Assembly: GCF_024181725.1 (NCBI RefSeq)
Contig: NZ_CP028908.1
Coordinates: 1,612,001-1,676,000 of the forward strand
Source of the DNA: Bradyrhizobium sp. WD16
Lineage (GTDB): Bacteria > Pseudomonadota > Alphaproteobacteria > Rhizobiales > Xanthobacteraceae
Direction: 5' to 3'
Length of the DNA: 64,000 nucleotides
Positions 36,527 through 45,258 of this stretch are shown in pieces. The notes beneath the pieces are model-generated. The model worked only from the letters and a program-made list of their open reading frames with translations. It did not search any database and was not told the DNA's origin. The position numbers were made by a program, and so were the translations under genes. Each line of letters begins with the position of its first letter. Position 1 is the first letter of the stretch.

Positions 36527-38971
36527 ATGACCAGTTCCAAGATCAACTACATCCGGTCCTTTCTCGAGATCGGCCTGCACGATGTCGGCCTTGTCGGCGG
36601 CAAGAACGCCTCGCTCGGCGAACTCTATTCGGTGCTGTCCAGGGAAGGCATCGCCGTTCCCAATGGCTTTGCCGTGACCGCGGATGCCTATCGCGACATG
36701 CTGGCGAGAGCCGGCATCGCCGACGAATTGCACGAACTCCTCGACGGCCTCGACAAGCGCAACATCAAGCAGCTGGCGGCACGCGCCGCCAGGGCGCGCG
36801 TGCTCGTCCATGCGGCGATGGACACGACCGAGCTGCGCGAATCGATCGCAGCGGCCTATCGGCGTCTCGAGCAGGAGGCCGGGCGCGGCGTCGCGGTGGC
36901 GGTGCGCAGTTCGGCCACCGCGGAGGATCTGCCGACCGCGAGCTTCGCCGGCCAGCACGAGAGCTATCTCAACGTGCGCGGCGCGAAGGCCCTGTTCGAG
37001 GCCTGCCGCCGCTGCTTTGCCTCGATCTTCACCGATCGCGCCATCTCCTACCGCATCGACAACGGCTTCGATCATTTCAAGGTCGCGCTGTCGGTGGGCG
37101 TGATGAAGATGGTGCGGGCCGACCTCGCTGCGAGCGGCGTCACCTTCACTCTCGACACCGAATCCGGCTTTCGCGACGTCGTCTTCGTCACCGGTGCCTA
37201 TGGTCTCGGCGAGACCATCGTCCAGGGCAAGGTCGATCCCGACGAATTCTACGTCCACAAGCCGACCTTCACCGACGGCTTTCGCTGCGTGATGCGGCGC
37301 CGTCTCGGCCGCAAGCAGATCCGCATGATCTACGGCAAGGGCGGCGGCAGCCGCGCGACGCTGACGCGCGCCGTCGCCAGACCCGACCAGACCCGATACT
37401 GCGTCTCCGACGACGAGGTCCTCGGCCTCGCCGACGCGGCGATCCGGATCGAGGCGCATTATTCGCGCGAGGCCGGCACGCCGACGCCGATGGACATCGA
37501 ATGGGCCAAGGACGGCAAGGACGGCAAGATCTACATCATCCAGGCACGTCCCGAGACGGTGGCGTCGCGGCGCAGCGCGGAGGTCTATGAGACCTACGGG
37601 CTCAAGGGTCGCGCCCCGGTGCTGGTGAGCGGCCGGGCCGTGGGCGAGAAGATCGCCACCGGCAAGGTTCGCCGCATCGCGTCCCGCCGGGATCTGTCCG
37701 CCTTCAGGCCGGGTGAGATCCTGGTGGCGCCGGCAACCAGCCCCGACTGGGAGCCGGTGATGAAAATCGCCGCCGGCATCATCACCGACAAGGGCGGTCG
37801 TACCTGTCATGCCGCCATCGTCGCCCGCGAGCTCGGCATTCCCGCGGTGGTCGGCGCCACCGGCGCCACCACGAAGCTCAAGACCGGCACGCAGGTCACG
37901 ATCTCCTGCGCCGAAGGCGATGTCGGCAATGTCTATCGGGGCAAGGTCGATTTTGAGGTCACGCGCATTCCAACCAGCGCGTTCAAGCAGCCGCGCACCG
38001 AGATCATGGTCAATCTCGGCACGCCTGAAATGGCGTTTCGCACCGCCATGCAGCCCCAGGCCGGTGTCGGCCTCGCCCGCATGGAATTCATCATCAGCGA
38101 GCACATCGGCGTGCATCCCATGGCGCTGGTCGATCCGAAGAAGGTCGCTTCCGCCAAGGCGAAGGCGGCCATTGCCCGGCTCACAGCCGGGTACAAGACC
38201 GGCGCCGATTTCTTCATCCGGGAGCTGTCCGAAGGGGTCGGGACCATCGCCGGCGCTTTCTTTCCCAAGCCGGTGATCGTGCGGCTGTCCGACTTCAAGA
38301 CCAATGAATACGCCAGCTTGATCGGCGGCGACGACTTCGAGCCGAAGGAAGAGAACCCGATGCTCGGCTTCCGCGGCGCCAGCCGCTACAGCCATCCCGC
38401 CTATGCGAAGGGGTTCGCGCTGGAATGCGCCGCTCTGCGCCGGGTGCGCGAAGAGATGGGCTTTACCAACCTTCGCATCATGGTGCCGTTCTGCCGCACC
38501 GTCGCGGAGGGACGGCGCGTCATCGCCACCATGGCGGAGCATGGCCTCAGGCGCGGCGAAGGCGGCCTCGAGATTTACGTGATGTGCGAAATTCCCAACA
38601 ACGTCATCCAGATCGATGCCTTCGCCGAGATCTTCGATGGCTTCTCGATCGGCTCCAACGACCTGACCCAGCTCACCCTCGGGGTGGATCGCGATTCCGA
38701 TATCGTCGCCTTCGACTTCGACGAGTCCGATCCGGGCATGCTGGAGATGTTCAGGCTGGCGGTCACCGGCGCCAGGCGCAACCACCGCCACGTCGGGATC
38801 TGCGGCGAAGCCCCGGCCAATGACCCACAGATCGCGCGCTACCTGACGCGGCTCGGCATCAATTCGATCAGCGTCAATCCGGCCAGCGTGTTCCGCACCA
38901 TGACGGCGGTGGCCGAGGCCGAGCAGATGGGTACAGAGACTTCGAAGATCATTGCGGAGACGGCGGCCTGA
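36527..38971 (+). CDS. ppsA: phosphoenolpyruvate synthase
   Basis: Converts pyruvate, ATP and water to PEP, AMP and phosphate. The 814-aa enzyme has the N-terminal nucleotide-binding domain (VGGKNASLGELYSVL, RSSATAEDLPTASFAGQHES), the swivelling phosphohistidine domain with GGRTCHAAIVARELGIPAVVG (catalytic His at about 425) and the C-terminal PEP/pyruvate barrel ending in the acid-base Cys motif GICGEAPANDP. Length agrees with bacterial PpsA (about 790-810). It stands alone, with a hydrolase gene convergent 15 bp downstream. The upstream FNR/FixK-type box suggests induction at low oxygen. Confidence 0.96.
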   Translation: MTSSKINYIRSFLEIGLHDVGLVGGKNASLGELYSVLSREGIAVPNGFAVTADAYRDMLARAGIADELHELLDGLDKRNIKQLAARAARARVLVHAAMDTTELRESIAAAYRRLEQEAGRGVAVAVRSSATAEDLPTASFAGQHESYLNVRGAKALFEACRRCFASIFTDRAISYRIDNGFDHFKVALSVGVMKMVRADLAASGVTFTLDTESGFRDVVFVTGAYGLGETIVQGKVDPDEFYVHKPTFTDGFRCVMRRRLGRKQIRMIYGKGGGSRATLTRAVARPDQTRYCVSDDEVLGLADAAIRIEAHYSREAGTPTPMDIEWAKDGKDGKIYIIQARPETVASRRSAEVYETYGLKGRAPVLVSGRAVGEKIATGKVRRIASRRDLSAFRPGEILVAPATSPDWEPVMKIAAGIITDKGGRTCHAAIVARELGIPAVVGATGATTKLKTGTQVTISCAEGDVGNVYRGKVDFEVTRIPTSAFKQPRTEIMVNLGTPEMAFRTAMQPQAGVGLARMEFIISEHIGVHPMALVDPKKVASAKAKAAIARLTAGYKTGADFFIRELSEGVGTIAGAFFPKPVIVRLSDFKTNEYASLIGGDDFEPKEENPMLGFRGASRYSHPAYAKGFALECAALRRVREEMGFTNLRIMVPFCRTVAEGRRVIATMAEHGLRRGEGGLEIYVMCEIPNNVIQIDAFAEIFDGFSIGSNDLTQLTLGVDRDSDIVAFDFDESDPGMLEMFRLAVTGARRNHRHVGICGEAPANDPQIARYLTRLGINSISVNPASVFRTMTAVAEAEQMGTETSKIIAETAA

Positions 38972-38986
38972 CAACGGCGGCCCTGG

Positions 38987-40402
38987 TCAAGTCGCTTTGG
39001 CCAAATCCTCGGCCCGCGCCAGATCCTCGGCAGCCTGCAGCGCGGCCGAATTGGCATGGAGGCGCTCCGCCGCGGCATTGACCCGGGTCATGGTTGCGGT
39101 GAGTTCGGCATAAATCTCGTCGTCGATGGTCACCACGCCGAAATTGGAGTCTTCGCCGTCGAAACGCCCCTCGGCCGGCTCGTCGGCATGCTCGAACCAG
39201 TGATAGCCGACCACGCCCGGCTTGCTCAAAGCTGCCTGAACGTAATCCTCGAAGCAACGGGCCCGGTCGACCTGGTTGACGACGCGCGGTCCGCCGCCGC
39301 GGCTGTTGGGCAGGCCGGCATCGTCGCCGCGGAAGGCGAATTCCGAGATCAGGCACGGCTTGCCGCTGATGGCATAGGCATCGATGATGCCGCTCGGATC
39401 GAATTCGTAGCAGTTGAGCGAAATCACATCGAGATAGCGGCCGGCCGCGGCGATGACGCTGGGCTGCGGCTGGTAGCCGAAGCGCGAACCGATCACGAGG
39501 TGATTGGGATCGGCTGCCTTGATCGCCGCGACGCATTGCTCGAAATAAAGATCGGCGACGACGGCAAGAAAGGCGTCGCAATCGGCGGAGAATGCCGCGC
39601 GCCGTGGATTGTCCAGGTTGCACTTGTTCTCGAGGATGTCGTTCAAGCCGCCCGGCGGCATCCGGAAGAAGGGCGGCTCGACGCCATGCATTCGGCCAAG
39701 CTCCTCCCAGGAATTGGCCGGCAACTGCCAGACCGTGTTGAACTGCGAGAAATCGCGATAATGCTCCTGCAGCATGGCGATGGCAGCGATGCGGCCAGGC
39801 CGCCGCGGCGGCAGATTGAGGAAGAGCGTCAGCAGTTCTTCGGCGCCGCGCCAGTCCGGCGACCAATACAATTCATTGTCGATGAAATAGCCGAGCAGCG
39901 ACGGATCATTGCGCCGCAGCGTGCAGCGCCGGCGGGCGCAGTCACGGATATGTGCGCCGAAGTCGGGATCGAAGACGTCGGGGAAGACCTGCTCCCTGCG
40001 GTGGAAATGGAAGGAAGCGCCGAGCTCGGCGATCGGCGCCGTGGCGAGCGGCGAGGCGCCGGCACCCGCCACCAGTTCGTCCGACCAGCAGCCCAGGGTA
40101 TTGAAGTTCCAGCCCCGCAGCCGATCCGCCGCTGCGGCCCGCCAGGCCTGCTTGCTGCCGTATTTCCTCGCGCAGGCTTCGGCATAGGGCCGCCGCCCGC
40201 TGCCGCCGATCTCGTCCTGGTCGAAACGGACCGTATTGACGCCCTTGGACAGGAAGCGGCCGCCCTCGGGATCGACCAGCCAGAACACGCCCTCGTGCTG
40301 ACCAACCCGGAAAAATCCGCTGGCCGCGAAGCGTTCGTCGGCGATCCCGCCCCATTTCGTCCGTCGCAATCGGGTTGCTCCCGCCTCAAGACGGTAAATC
40401 AT
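38987..40402 (-). CDS. agarase-like glycoside hydrolase, clan A fold
   Basis: 471 aa without signal peptide. The N terminus (GFFRVGQHEGVFWLVDPEGG, RFLSKGVNTVRFDQ) resembles proteins annotated as beta-agarase-like. The probable acid/base is the Glu in LLGYFIDNELYWSPDW, and the probable nucleophile is the Glu in PCLISEFAFRGDDAG, consistent with a retaining (beta/alpha)8 glycosidase. C-terminal GYHWFEHADEPAEGRFDGED completes the active-site wall. No export signal means an intracellular oligosaccharide substrate is likely; agar is not implied. It shares an upstream region, with an FNR/FixK-like box, with the divergent GH1 gene. Confidence 0.7.
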   Translation of the reverse strand: MIYRLEAGATRLRRTKWGGIADERFAASGFFRVGQHEGVFWLVDPEGGRFLSKGVNTVRFDQDEIGGSGRRPYAEACARKYGSKQAWRAAAADRLRGWNFNTLGCWSDELVAGAGASPLATAPIAELGASFHFHRREQVFPDVFDPDFGAHIRDCARRRCTLRRNDPSLLGYFIDNELYWSPDWRGAEELLTLFLNLPPRRPGRIAAIAMLQEHYRDFSQFNTVWQLPANSWEELGRMHGVEPPFFRMPPGGLNDILENKCNLDNPRRAAFSADCDAFLAVVADLYFEQCVAAIKAADPNHLVIGSRFGYQPQPSVIAAAGRYLDVISLNCYEFDPSGIIDAYAISGKPCLISEFAFRGDDAGLPNSRGGGPRVVNQVDRARCFEDYVQAALSKPGVVGYHWFEHADEPAEGRFDGEDSNFGVVTIDDEIYAELTATMTRVNAAAERLHANSAALQAAEDLARAEDLAKAT

Positions 40403-40434
40403 CGCACCACCTTGTGCGAAACGGTTGATTTATC

Positions 40435-40448
40435 TCAAGATCATCTGC
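40435..40448 (+). promoter_or_regulatory. FNR/FixK-like site between the two glycosidase genes
   Basis: TTGATTTATCTCAA is a perfect TTGA-N6-TCAA palindrome in the 162-bp divergent region. TACATT at 40476-40481 is a plausible -10 for the rightward GH1 gene, though 27 nt away rather than 22. It could serve either gene. Confidence 0.5.
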
Positions 40449-40564
40449 CGCGCCTTCGGCTCGACTACATTCGTCGTCTCCGGACGACCAGGAAAAATGA
40501 CCGGCACGGGAGATCACCTGGTCGCCGGATTCTGTCAGCAGGTCATCATCGCGGTCAGCGGAAC

Positions 40565-41911
40565 ATGAACAATCGGATTGAGACGGCTGAACATCTCTCC
40601 CTGGCCAGCCTGCGCCCGGACTTCATCTGGGGCGTTTCGACCTCCAGCTTCCAGATCGAGGGCGCAACCAGGGAAGATGGCCGCGGCCTCTCCATCTGGG
40701 ACATCTATGGCCAGAGCGGCGAGATCCAGAATCACGACACCGGTGACGTCGCCTGCGATCACTACCATCGCTATGGCGAAGACATCGCCCTGATGAAGCA
40801 GCTCGGGATCCAGGCCTACCGCTTCTCGGTGGCCTGGCCGCGCATCCTGCCGACCGGCCAGGGCGAGATCAATGAACGCGGCCTCGCCTTCTATGACCGC
40901 CTGATCGACGGGCTGCTCGCCGCCGGCATCGAACCCTGGCTGTGTCTTTACCACTGGGATCTGCCCCAGGCGCTGGAAGAGCGCGGCGGCTGGCTCAACC
41001 GCGAATCGGTCGAGTGGTTCGCCGACTATGCTCGCATCGCCGCGCGGCGCTTCGGCGACCGCGTCAAGCGTTTCGCCACCTTCAACGAGCCGTCGATCTT
41101 CACCTTGTTCAGCCGCGCGATCGGCCGTGACAAGACCGCCGAGGACAAATTCCACCGCACCATCCACCACGTCAATCTCGCCCATGGCGCCGCCGTCGAC
41201 GTGCTGCGCGCCACGGTGAAGGGCGCCTCGATCGGCAGCATTCACAGCCGCCAGCCGTGCCGGCCGTCCAGCAGCGAAGAGGCCGATGCCGCGGCGGCGG
41301 CCCGTCTCGACGTCTACTGGAACGACGCTTTTCCCGAGCCGCAATACCGCGGCGAATATCCGCCGCTGCTGCGCCCCGGCATCGAGCCGCATCTCCTGGC
41401 GGGCGATCTTGCGCGGATCTGCCGGCCGCTGGACTGGTTCGGCCTCAACCACTACAGCCCGGTCTATGTGAAAGCGAATCCCGGCACCATGCTGGGCTAC
41501 GACTTCGGCGACAAGCCGCCGGGCACGCCGTTGACGCCGATCGACTGGCCGATCGAGCCCGATGCCTTTCGCGAGGTGCTGGTCGCCGCCCACGAGCGCT
41601 ACGGCCTGCCGATCTACGTGACGGAAAACGGCTACGGCGCCCACGACCGGCCCGATGCGAGCGGCGCTGTCGACGATCCCGAGAGAATCCGCTTTCTTGC
41701 CGATTACACCGCGTCGATGGCTGCCGCGGCCGCACAGGGCGCCGACATCCGCGGCTACTTCGTCTGGTCGCTGCTCGACAATTTCGAATGGGATTTCGGC
41801 TACAGTCACCGCTTCGGCATCACTTATGTGGACTACGCGACACTGCGGCGAATTCCGAAATCGTCGTTCCACTGGTACAAGAACCTGATCACGGCGACCC
41901 GGCACGCCTGA
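40565..41911 (+). CDS. family GH1 beta-glucosidase
   Basis: Retaining beta-glycosidase of 448 aa, cytoplasmic (no signal). Signature N terminus FIWGVSTSSFQIEGA, acid/base Glu in TFNEPSIFTLF (about residue 175) and nucleophile Glu in IYVTENGYGAHDR (about 355), then YFVWSLLDNFEWDFGY and a C-terminal PKSSFHWYKNLI. All GH1 sugar-site residues (Gln, His-Trp, Asn-Glu, Trp) are visible. The PfkB kinase starts 73 bp downstream on the same strand and is probably in the same operon, which would pass released hexose into glycolysis. Confidence 0.94.
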   Translation: MNNRIETAEHLSLASLRPDFIWGVSTSSFQIEGATREDGRGLSIWDIYGQSGEIQNHDTGDVACDHYHRYGEDIALMKQLGIQAYRFSVAWPRILPTGQGEINERGLAFYDRLIDGLLAAGIEPWLCLYHWDLPQALEERGGWLNRESVEWFADYARIAARRFGDRVKRFATFNEPSIFTLFSRAIGRDKTAEDKFHRTIHHVNLAHGAAVDVLRATVKGASIGSIHSRQPCRPSSSEEADAAAAARLDVYWNDAFPEPQYRGEYPPLLRPGIEPHLLAGDLARICRPLDWFGLNHYSPVYVKANPGTMLGYDFGDKPPGTPLTPIDWPIEPDAFREVLVAAHERYGLPIYVTENGYGAHDRPDASGAVDDPERIRFLADYTASMAAAAAQGADIRGYFVWSLLDNFEWDFGYSHRFGITYVDYATLRRIPKSSFHWYKNLITATRHA

Positions 41912-41984
41912 CGATGACGACGAATGATGACGATGACCTGCCCGCATCCGACGATGGAGCAACCCGGGATGGAGCAAACTGGCC

Positions 41985-42956
41985 GTGGCTGACGCTGCCC
42001 TCGCTCCGATCGCGACCCTGACGATCAATCCTGCGGTCGACGTCTCGACCACGGTCAAGAAGATCGTGCCCTTCACCAAGATGCGCTGCTCGCCGGAGCA
42101 CCGCGATCCAGGCGGCGGCGGCATCAACGTCGCGCGCGTGCTCAAGCGGCTCGGCATCGACGCCGCGACCATCTACCCGGCCGGAGGCGGGACCGGGCAG
42201 CTGCTTTCGAGTCTGATCGAGCGCGAGGGTCTGCGCAGCGTCGTCATCCCGACGACGCATGAGACGCGGCAGGACATCACCGTGTTCGACGAGATGTCCC
42301 GCCAGCAGTATCGCTTCGTCTTTCCAGGCGAACCGCTCGCGGAGATGGAATGGCAGACCTGCCTGAAGCTGATCGGCGCGCTATCGCCGCCGCCGCGCTT
42401 CGTGGTCGCCAGCGGCAGCCTGCCCCCCGGTGTGCCGGAGGATTTCTTCGGCCGGGTCGTCCTCGCAGCAAAGGAGATGGGCAGCAGGGCGATCATCGAT
42501 ACCGCCGGCCCCCTGCTCAAGCCGGCGCTGGAGCACGGGGCCTATCTCATCAAACCCAATCTCGGCGAATACCAGACGCTGGCGGGCACGGCTTCCGCCG
42601 ACGAAGCCGCCCTGATCGGCGCCGGCCGCCACCTGATCGAGCGCTACCACATCGAGATCATCGCCCTGTCGATGGGACCGGCGGGGGCACTGCTGATCAC
42701 GCGCGACATCGCGCTGCGCGCCAAGGGGCTGCCGATCGAGCCCAAGAGCGTCTCCGGCGCCGGCGACAGCTTCCTCGCCGCGATGATCTGGAGTCTGATG
42801 ACTGACGACAGCCTCTCGCGCGCGCTGCGCTACGGCGTCGCCGGCGGCTCCGCGGCATTGCTCAATCCGGGCACCGAACTGTGCCGCGCCGAGGACGTCC
42901 ATCGCCTCGCCTCCGAGGTCGTCATCGTGCCGGCCGGCAACCACCGTCATGACTGA
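41985..42956 (+). CDS. pfkB: PfkB-family hexose-phosphate kinase (1-phosphofructokinase/6-phosphofructokinase II type)
   Basis: 323 aa, ribokinase-like fold. The frame opens with a GTG at 41985; no ATG precedes it in frame. Substrate motif DPGGGGINVARVLKRLG and catalytic motif SGAGDSFLAAM (Asp base) define the family, with ATIYPAGGGTGQLLSSLIE and LIKPNLGEYQTLAG typical of Pfk-2/1-phosphofructokinase/tagatose kinases. It follows the GH1 gene. Which sugar phosphate it prefers cannot be read from sequence. The 3' side is occupied by a repeat mosaic that begins within 20 bp. Confidence 0.9.
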   Translation: MADAALAPIATLTINPAVDVSTTVKKIVPFTKMRCSPEHRDPGGGGINVARVLKRLGIDAATIYPAGGGTGQLLSSLIEREGLRSVVIPTTHETRQDITVFDEMSRQQYRFVFPGEPLAEMEWQTCLKLIGALSPPPRFVVASGSLPPGVPEDFFGRVVLAAKEMGSRAIIDTAGPLLKPALEHGAYLIKPNLGEYQTLAGTASADEAALIGAGRHLIERYHIEIIALSMGPAGALLITRDIALRAKGLPIEPKSVSGAGDSFLAAMIWSLMTDDSLSRALRYGVAGGSAALLNPGTELCRAEDVHRLASEVVIVPAGNHRHD

Positions 42957-43012
42957 CCACCATTCGCATATGGTCCTTCGATTCCAACATTCGCAAACAC
43001 GCCCGCCGAAAT

Positions 43013-43074
43013 GCCTCCGAATGAAGGTCCGACCGTGCGGCAGATGGAGCGGTCATTCGGAGACAGGACACTAG
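43013..43074. repeat. degenerate hairpin D, fused to a degenerate left arm of hairpin B
   Basis: 43013-43074 matches hairpin D imperfectly on the left and exactly on the right (GCGGTCATTCGGAGACAGGACACTAG in pieces). The preceding 42972-43006 (GGTCCTTCGATTCCAACATTCG) is a decayed left arm of hairpin B. This is an older, mutated unit at the left edge of the array. Confidence 0.65.
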
Positions 43075-43237
43075 TGTGGCGTCTCGCAATTGCCTACCGC
43101 CTTCACGGCAAGCCTCTCTTAGGCAATTGCGAGACATAAGCCACACTAGCACTTTGATTTTGCTAGTGTCCTTATGTCTCCGAATGACCGTGCGAGCATC
43201 AGGCAAATGGAGCGGTCATTCGGAGACAGGACACTAG
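43071..43237. repeat. two-hairpin CTAG-bounded element, subtype C-D (copy 2)
   Basis: Hairpin C (43071-43149), 13-bp spacer CACTTTGATTTTG, hairpin D (43163-43237). It shares CTAG with units on both sides. Arms are GTCTCGCAATTGCCTA / TAGGCAATTGCGAGAC and GTCTCCGAATGACCG / CGGTCATTCGGAGAC (the latter with a compensated base change relative to 17260-17334: GAATGACC/GGTCATTC versus GAATTACC/GGTAATTC). Confidence 0.92.
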
Positions 43238-43400
43238 TGTGGCGTCTCGCAATTGCCTACCGCCTTCACGGCAAGCCTCTCTTAGGCAATTGCGAGACAT
43301 AAGCCACACTAGCACTTTGATTTTGCTAGTGTCCTTATGTCTCCGAATGACCGTGCGAGCATCAGGCAAACGGAGCGGTCATTCGGAGACAGGACACTAG
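43234..43400. repeat. two-hairpin CTAG-bounded element, subtype C-D (copy 3, tandem)
   Basis: A direct tandem repeat of the previous unit with a 163-bp period. The only difference I see is CAAATGG versus CAAACGG in the D loop. Such near-identity indicates a recent duplication or insertion. Confidence 0.92.
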
Positions 43401-43454
43401 GGATTTGAACGAGGACGACGGGCGCGGCTGCGGCCGGCAGAAAGACTCCGTGCG

Positions 43455-44390
43455 ATGGAGAAGGAACTCCAGCCATTAGAGCAGCGCCTTGGACGGCTCC
43501 ATGCCCGCCAGCGCCTCGGGATCGAGACCGATCACGAGGCGCAGATCTTCGGCCAGGGGCTCAACTTCTTTCACATCGAGAACTGGTATTCCGTCCACTC
43601 GGTCATCCGCAACGTATTGCGCCTGACGGGGCTCTACTGGCGCGGCCGCAAAAACGCCGAGCGCCTCGTGCTCCGCCACAACCACGTCACCCGCGCCAAT
43701 CTGCCGGCGAGCTTCGACGGCTTCACGCTGCTGCAGATCAGCGATACCCATGTCGACATGAACGAGCGCGCCATGCGCCGGCTGACGGAGATGGTGGCTG
43801 ATCTGCCTTACGATATCTGCGTGCTTACCGGCGACTATCGCGGCAAGACCTTCGGACCTTATGACGAGACCCTGCGGGGGATGGCGCGGATCAAGGCCCA
43901 GCTGCGCGAACCGGTCTACGCCGTGCTTGGCAACCACGACACCATCCGCATGCTGCCCGGACTCGAGAGCATGGGCATCCGCATGCTGCAGAACGAATCC
44001 GTCATGATCCGGCGCGGCGAGGATCAGATCTATCTTGCCGGCATCGACGACGCGCATTTCTATCGCGTCGACAATATCGAGAAGGCCGGCGCCGAGATGC
44101 CCGATGGCGCCTTTGCCATCCTGTTGTCCCACACCCCTGAGATCTACCGCCAGGCGGCCCATGCCGGCTTCGACCTGCTGCTCAGCGGCCATACCCATGG
44201 CGGCCAGATCTGCCTGCCCGGATCCATCCCCCTGACGCTCGACTCGGTGCTGCCGCGGCAGCTCGGCGCCGGCGCCTGGGAGTATCACGAGATGGCCGGC
44301 TATACCTCGGTCGGCGCCGGCTCGAGTGTCGTCGCAGTGCGCTTCAACTGCCCGCCGGAGATCACGCTGCATCACCTGCATCGAAGGTGA
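43455..44390 (+). CDS. metallophosphoesterase
   Basis: Calcineurin-like binuclear-metal phosphoesterase, 311 aa. Metal-binding motifs occur in order: LLQISDTHVDMN, VLTGDYRGKTFG, VLGNHDTIR, LLSHTPEIYRQ and LLLSGHTHGGQICLPG. The arrangement resembles the YaeI/LpxG-type membrane-associated enzymes, but here the N-terminal 80 residues are soluble-looking. The substrate is unknown (lipid pyrophosphate or other phosphoester). It is preceded immediately by the repeat array. Confidence 0.9.
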   Translation: MEKELQPLEQRLGRLHARQRLGIETDHEAQIFGQGLNFFHIENWYSVHSVIRNVLRLTGLYWRGRKNAERLVLRHNHVTRANLPASFDGFTLLQISDTHVDMNERAMRRLTEMVADLPYDICVLTGDYRGKTFGPYDETLRGMARIKAQLREPVYAVLGNHDTIRMLPGLESMGIRMLQNESVMIRRGEDQIYLAGIDDAHFYRVDNIEKAGAEMPDGAFAILLSHTPEIYRQAAHAGFDLLLSGHTHGGQICLPGSIPLTLDSVLPRQLGAGAWEYHEMAGYTSVGAGSSVVAVRFNCPPEITLHHLHRR

Positions 44391-44512
44391 GCGGCATGAT
44401 TTGAGCTCGACCTGAAGAACGTCGCCCGCCGCTCCATCGTCATGCCCGCGCCCGCCCGCCTTCGCTAAGAAGCTCCGGCGACCCCATGGACGTGAACGGT
44501 GATCACCAAGCC

Positions 44513-45001
44513 TCAATAGGGCTCGTCGCGGAGGCGCAGCATGTAGAGCACGCGCGAGAGAATCAATTCGCCGAGCAGGAACGCGACCGTGCCGGCGAGG
44601 ATGTCGCCGTAGCCGAGCGCCAGCTCCGAGCGGCAGGCGAGAAAGGCAAACAGCGATTCCGGAATCTGGTCCAGCCCCACGGCCTGGCTGCTCGGTGCTA
44701 GCCCGAAGCGGCGCTTGATGAAGCTGGAGAGGAGGTCGCCGGCCATGGCGGCGATTGCAACGAGCCCGCCGATCTCGGCGTCAAGACCGAGCAGCGGCGC
44801 AGCGAGGGTGGTGACGCCGAGCGCGGCGACGATGCCGCGCAGCGTCTTCGAGCGACCAAACAGCGGCCGGCCGTCGGGCAGCACCAGGCCGCCGTCGAGC
44901 GGCCAGGCAAAGCGATCGCCGAAGATCTTCTTCGCCGCCACGGGCGTGCCGTTGGCGACGGTGAGGAGGATCAGGAGTTTCAGAATCGGCAGCCATGACA
45001 T
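44513..45001 (-). CDS. CarS-like (DUF46) membrane CTP transferase homologue
   Basis: 162 aa with about four membrane helices. Conserved family stretches are TVANGTPVAAKKIFGDRFAWPLDGG, RPLFGRSKTLRGIVAAL and AMAGDLLSSFIKRRFGLAPS followed by GLDQIPESLFAF, matching CDP-archaeol synthase/DUF46 and, more distantly, CdsA. Bacteria do not make archaeol, so the activated lipid substrate is unknown; a role in phospholipid or polyprenol activation is inference. It is convergent with the metallophosphoesterase, with a 122-bp gap. Confidence 0.75.
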   Translation of the reverse strand: MSWLPILKLLILLTVANGTPVAAKKIFGDRFAWPLDGGLVLPDGRPLFGRSKTLRGIVAALGVTTLAAPLLGLDAEIGGLVAIAAMAGDLLSSFIKRRFGLAPSSQAVGLDQIPESLFAFLACRSELALGYGDILAGTVAFLLGELILSRVLYMLRLRDEPY

Positions 45002-45063
45002 GGCTGCCAGACTAAAGGATGTTTAGAAAAGTTCGAGACGCATTTCGGCGCGCGCACGACGCG

Positions 45064-45215
45064 CTCGCCCCGCATTCTGCGTCGTCCCCCGCTCCAAGCG
45101 GGGGACCCAGTACTCCGTGACGGTTAGATTGGGCAGAACGGCCGGCCGTTGTGCATACCGCAAGCGACACAGCGTACTGGATCGCCCGCGTTCGCGGGCA
45201 ATGACGACAGACTGT
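45064..45215. repeat. pair of inverted REP-like repeats
   Basis: Two related repeats face each other: GTCCCCCGC-TCCAA-GCGGGGGAC (45084-45106) followed by CCAGTACTCCGTGA, and in reverse GCCCGCG-TT-CGCGGGC (45184-45199) next to CCAGTAC. Such REP pairs are common in Bradyrhizobium-type genomes and give rise to spurious ORFs. Confidence 0.75.
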
Positions 45216-45258
45216 GACGAAGCTGCGTCGGCCAGAAAAGACAGTCGCCGGTCCGACC

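Noticed and set aside
36368-38974. 868-codon frame antisense to pps
   Set aside because: Shadow of the PEP synthase gene; no protein signature.
43071-43400. Regular repeats resembling a small CRISPR array
   Set aside because: The repeats are 163-bp composite hairpins with constant spacers and no variable spacer content; no cas genes.
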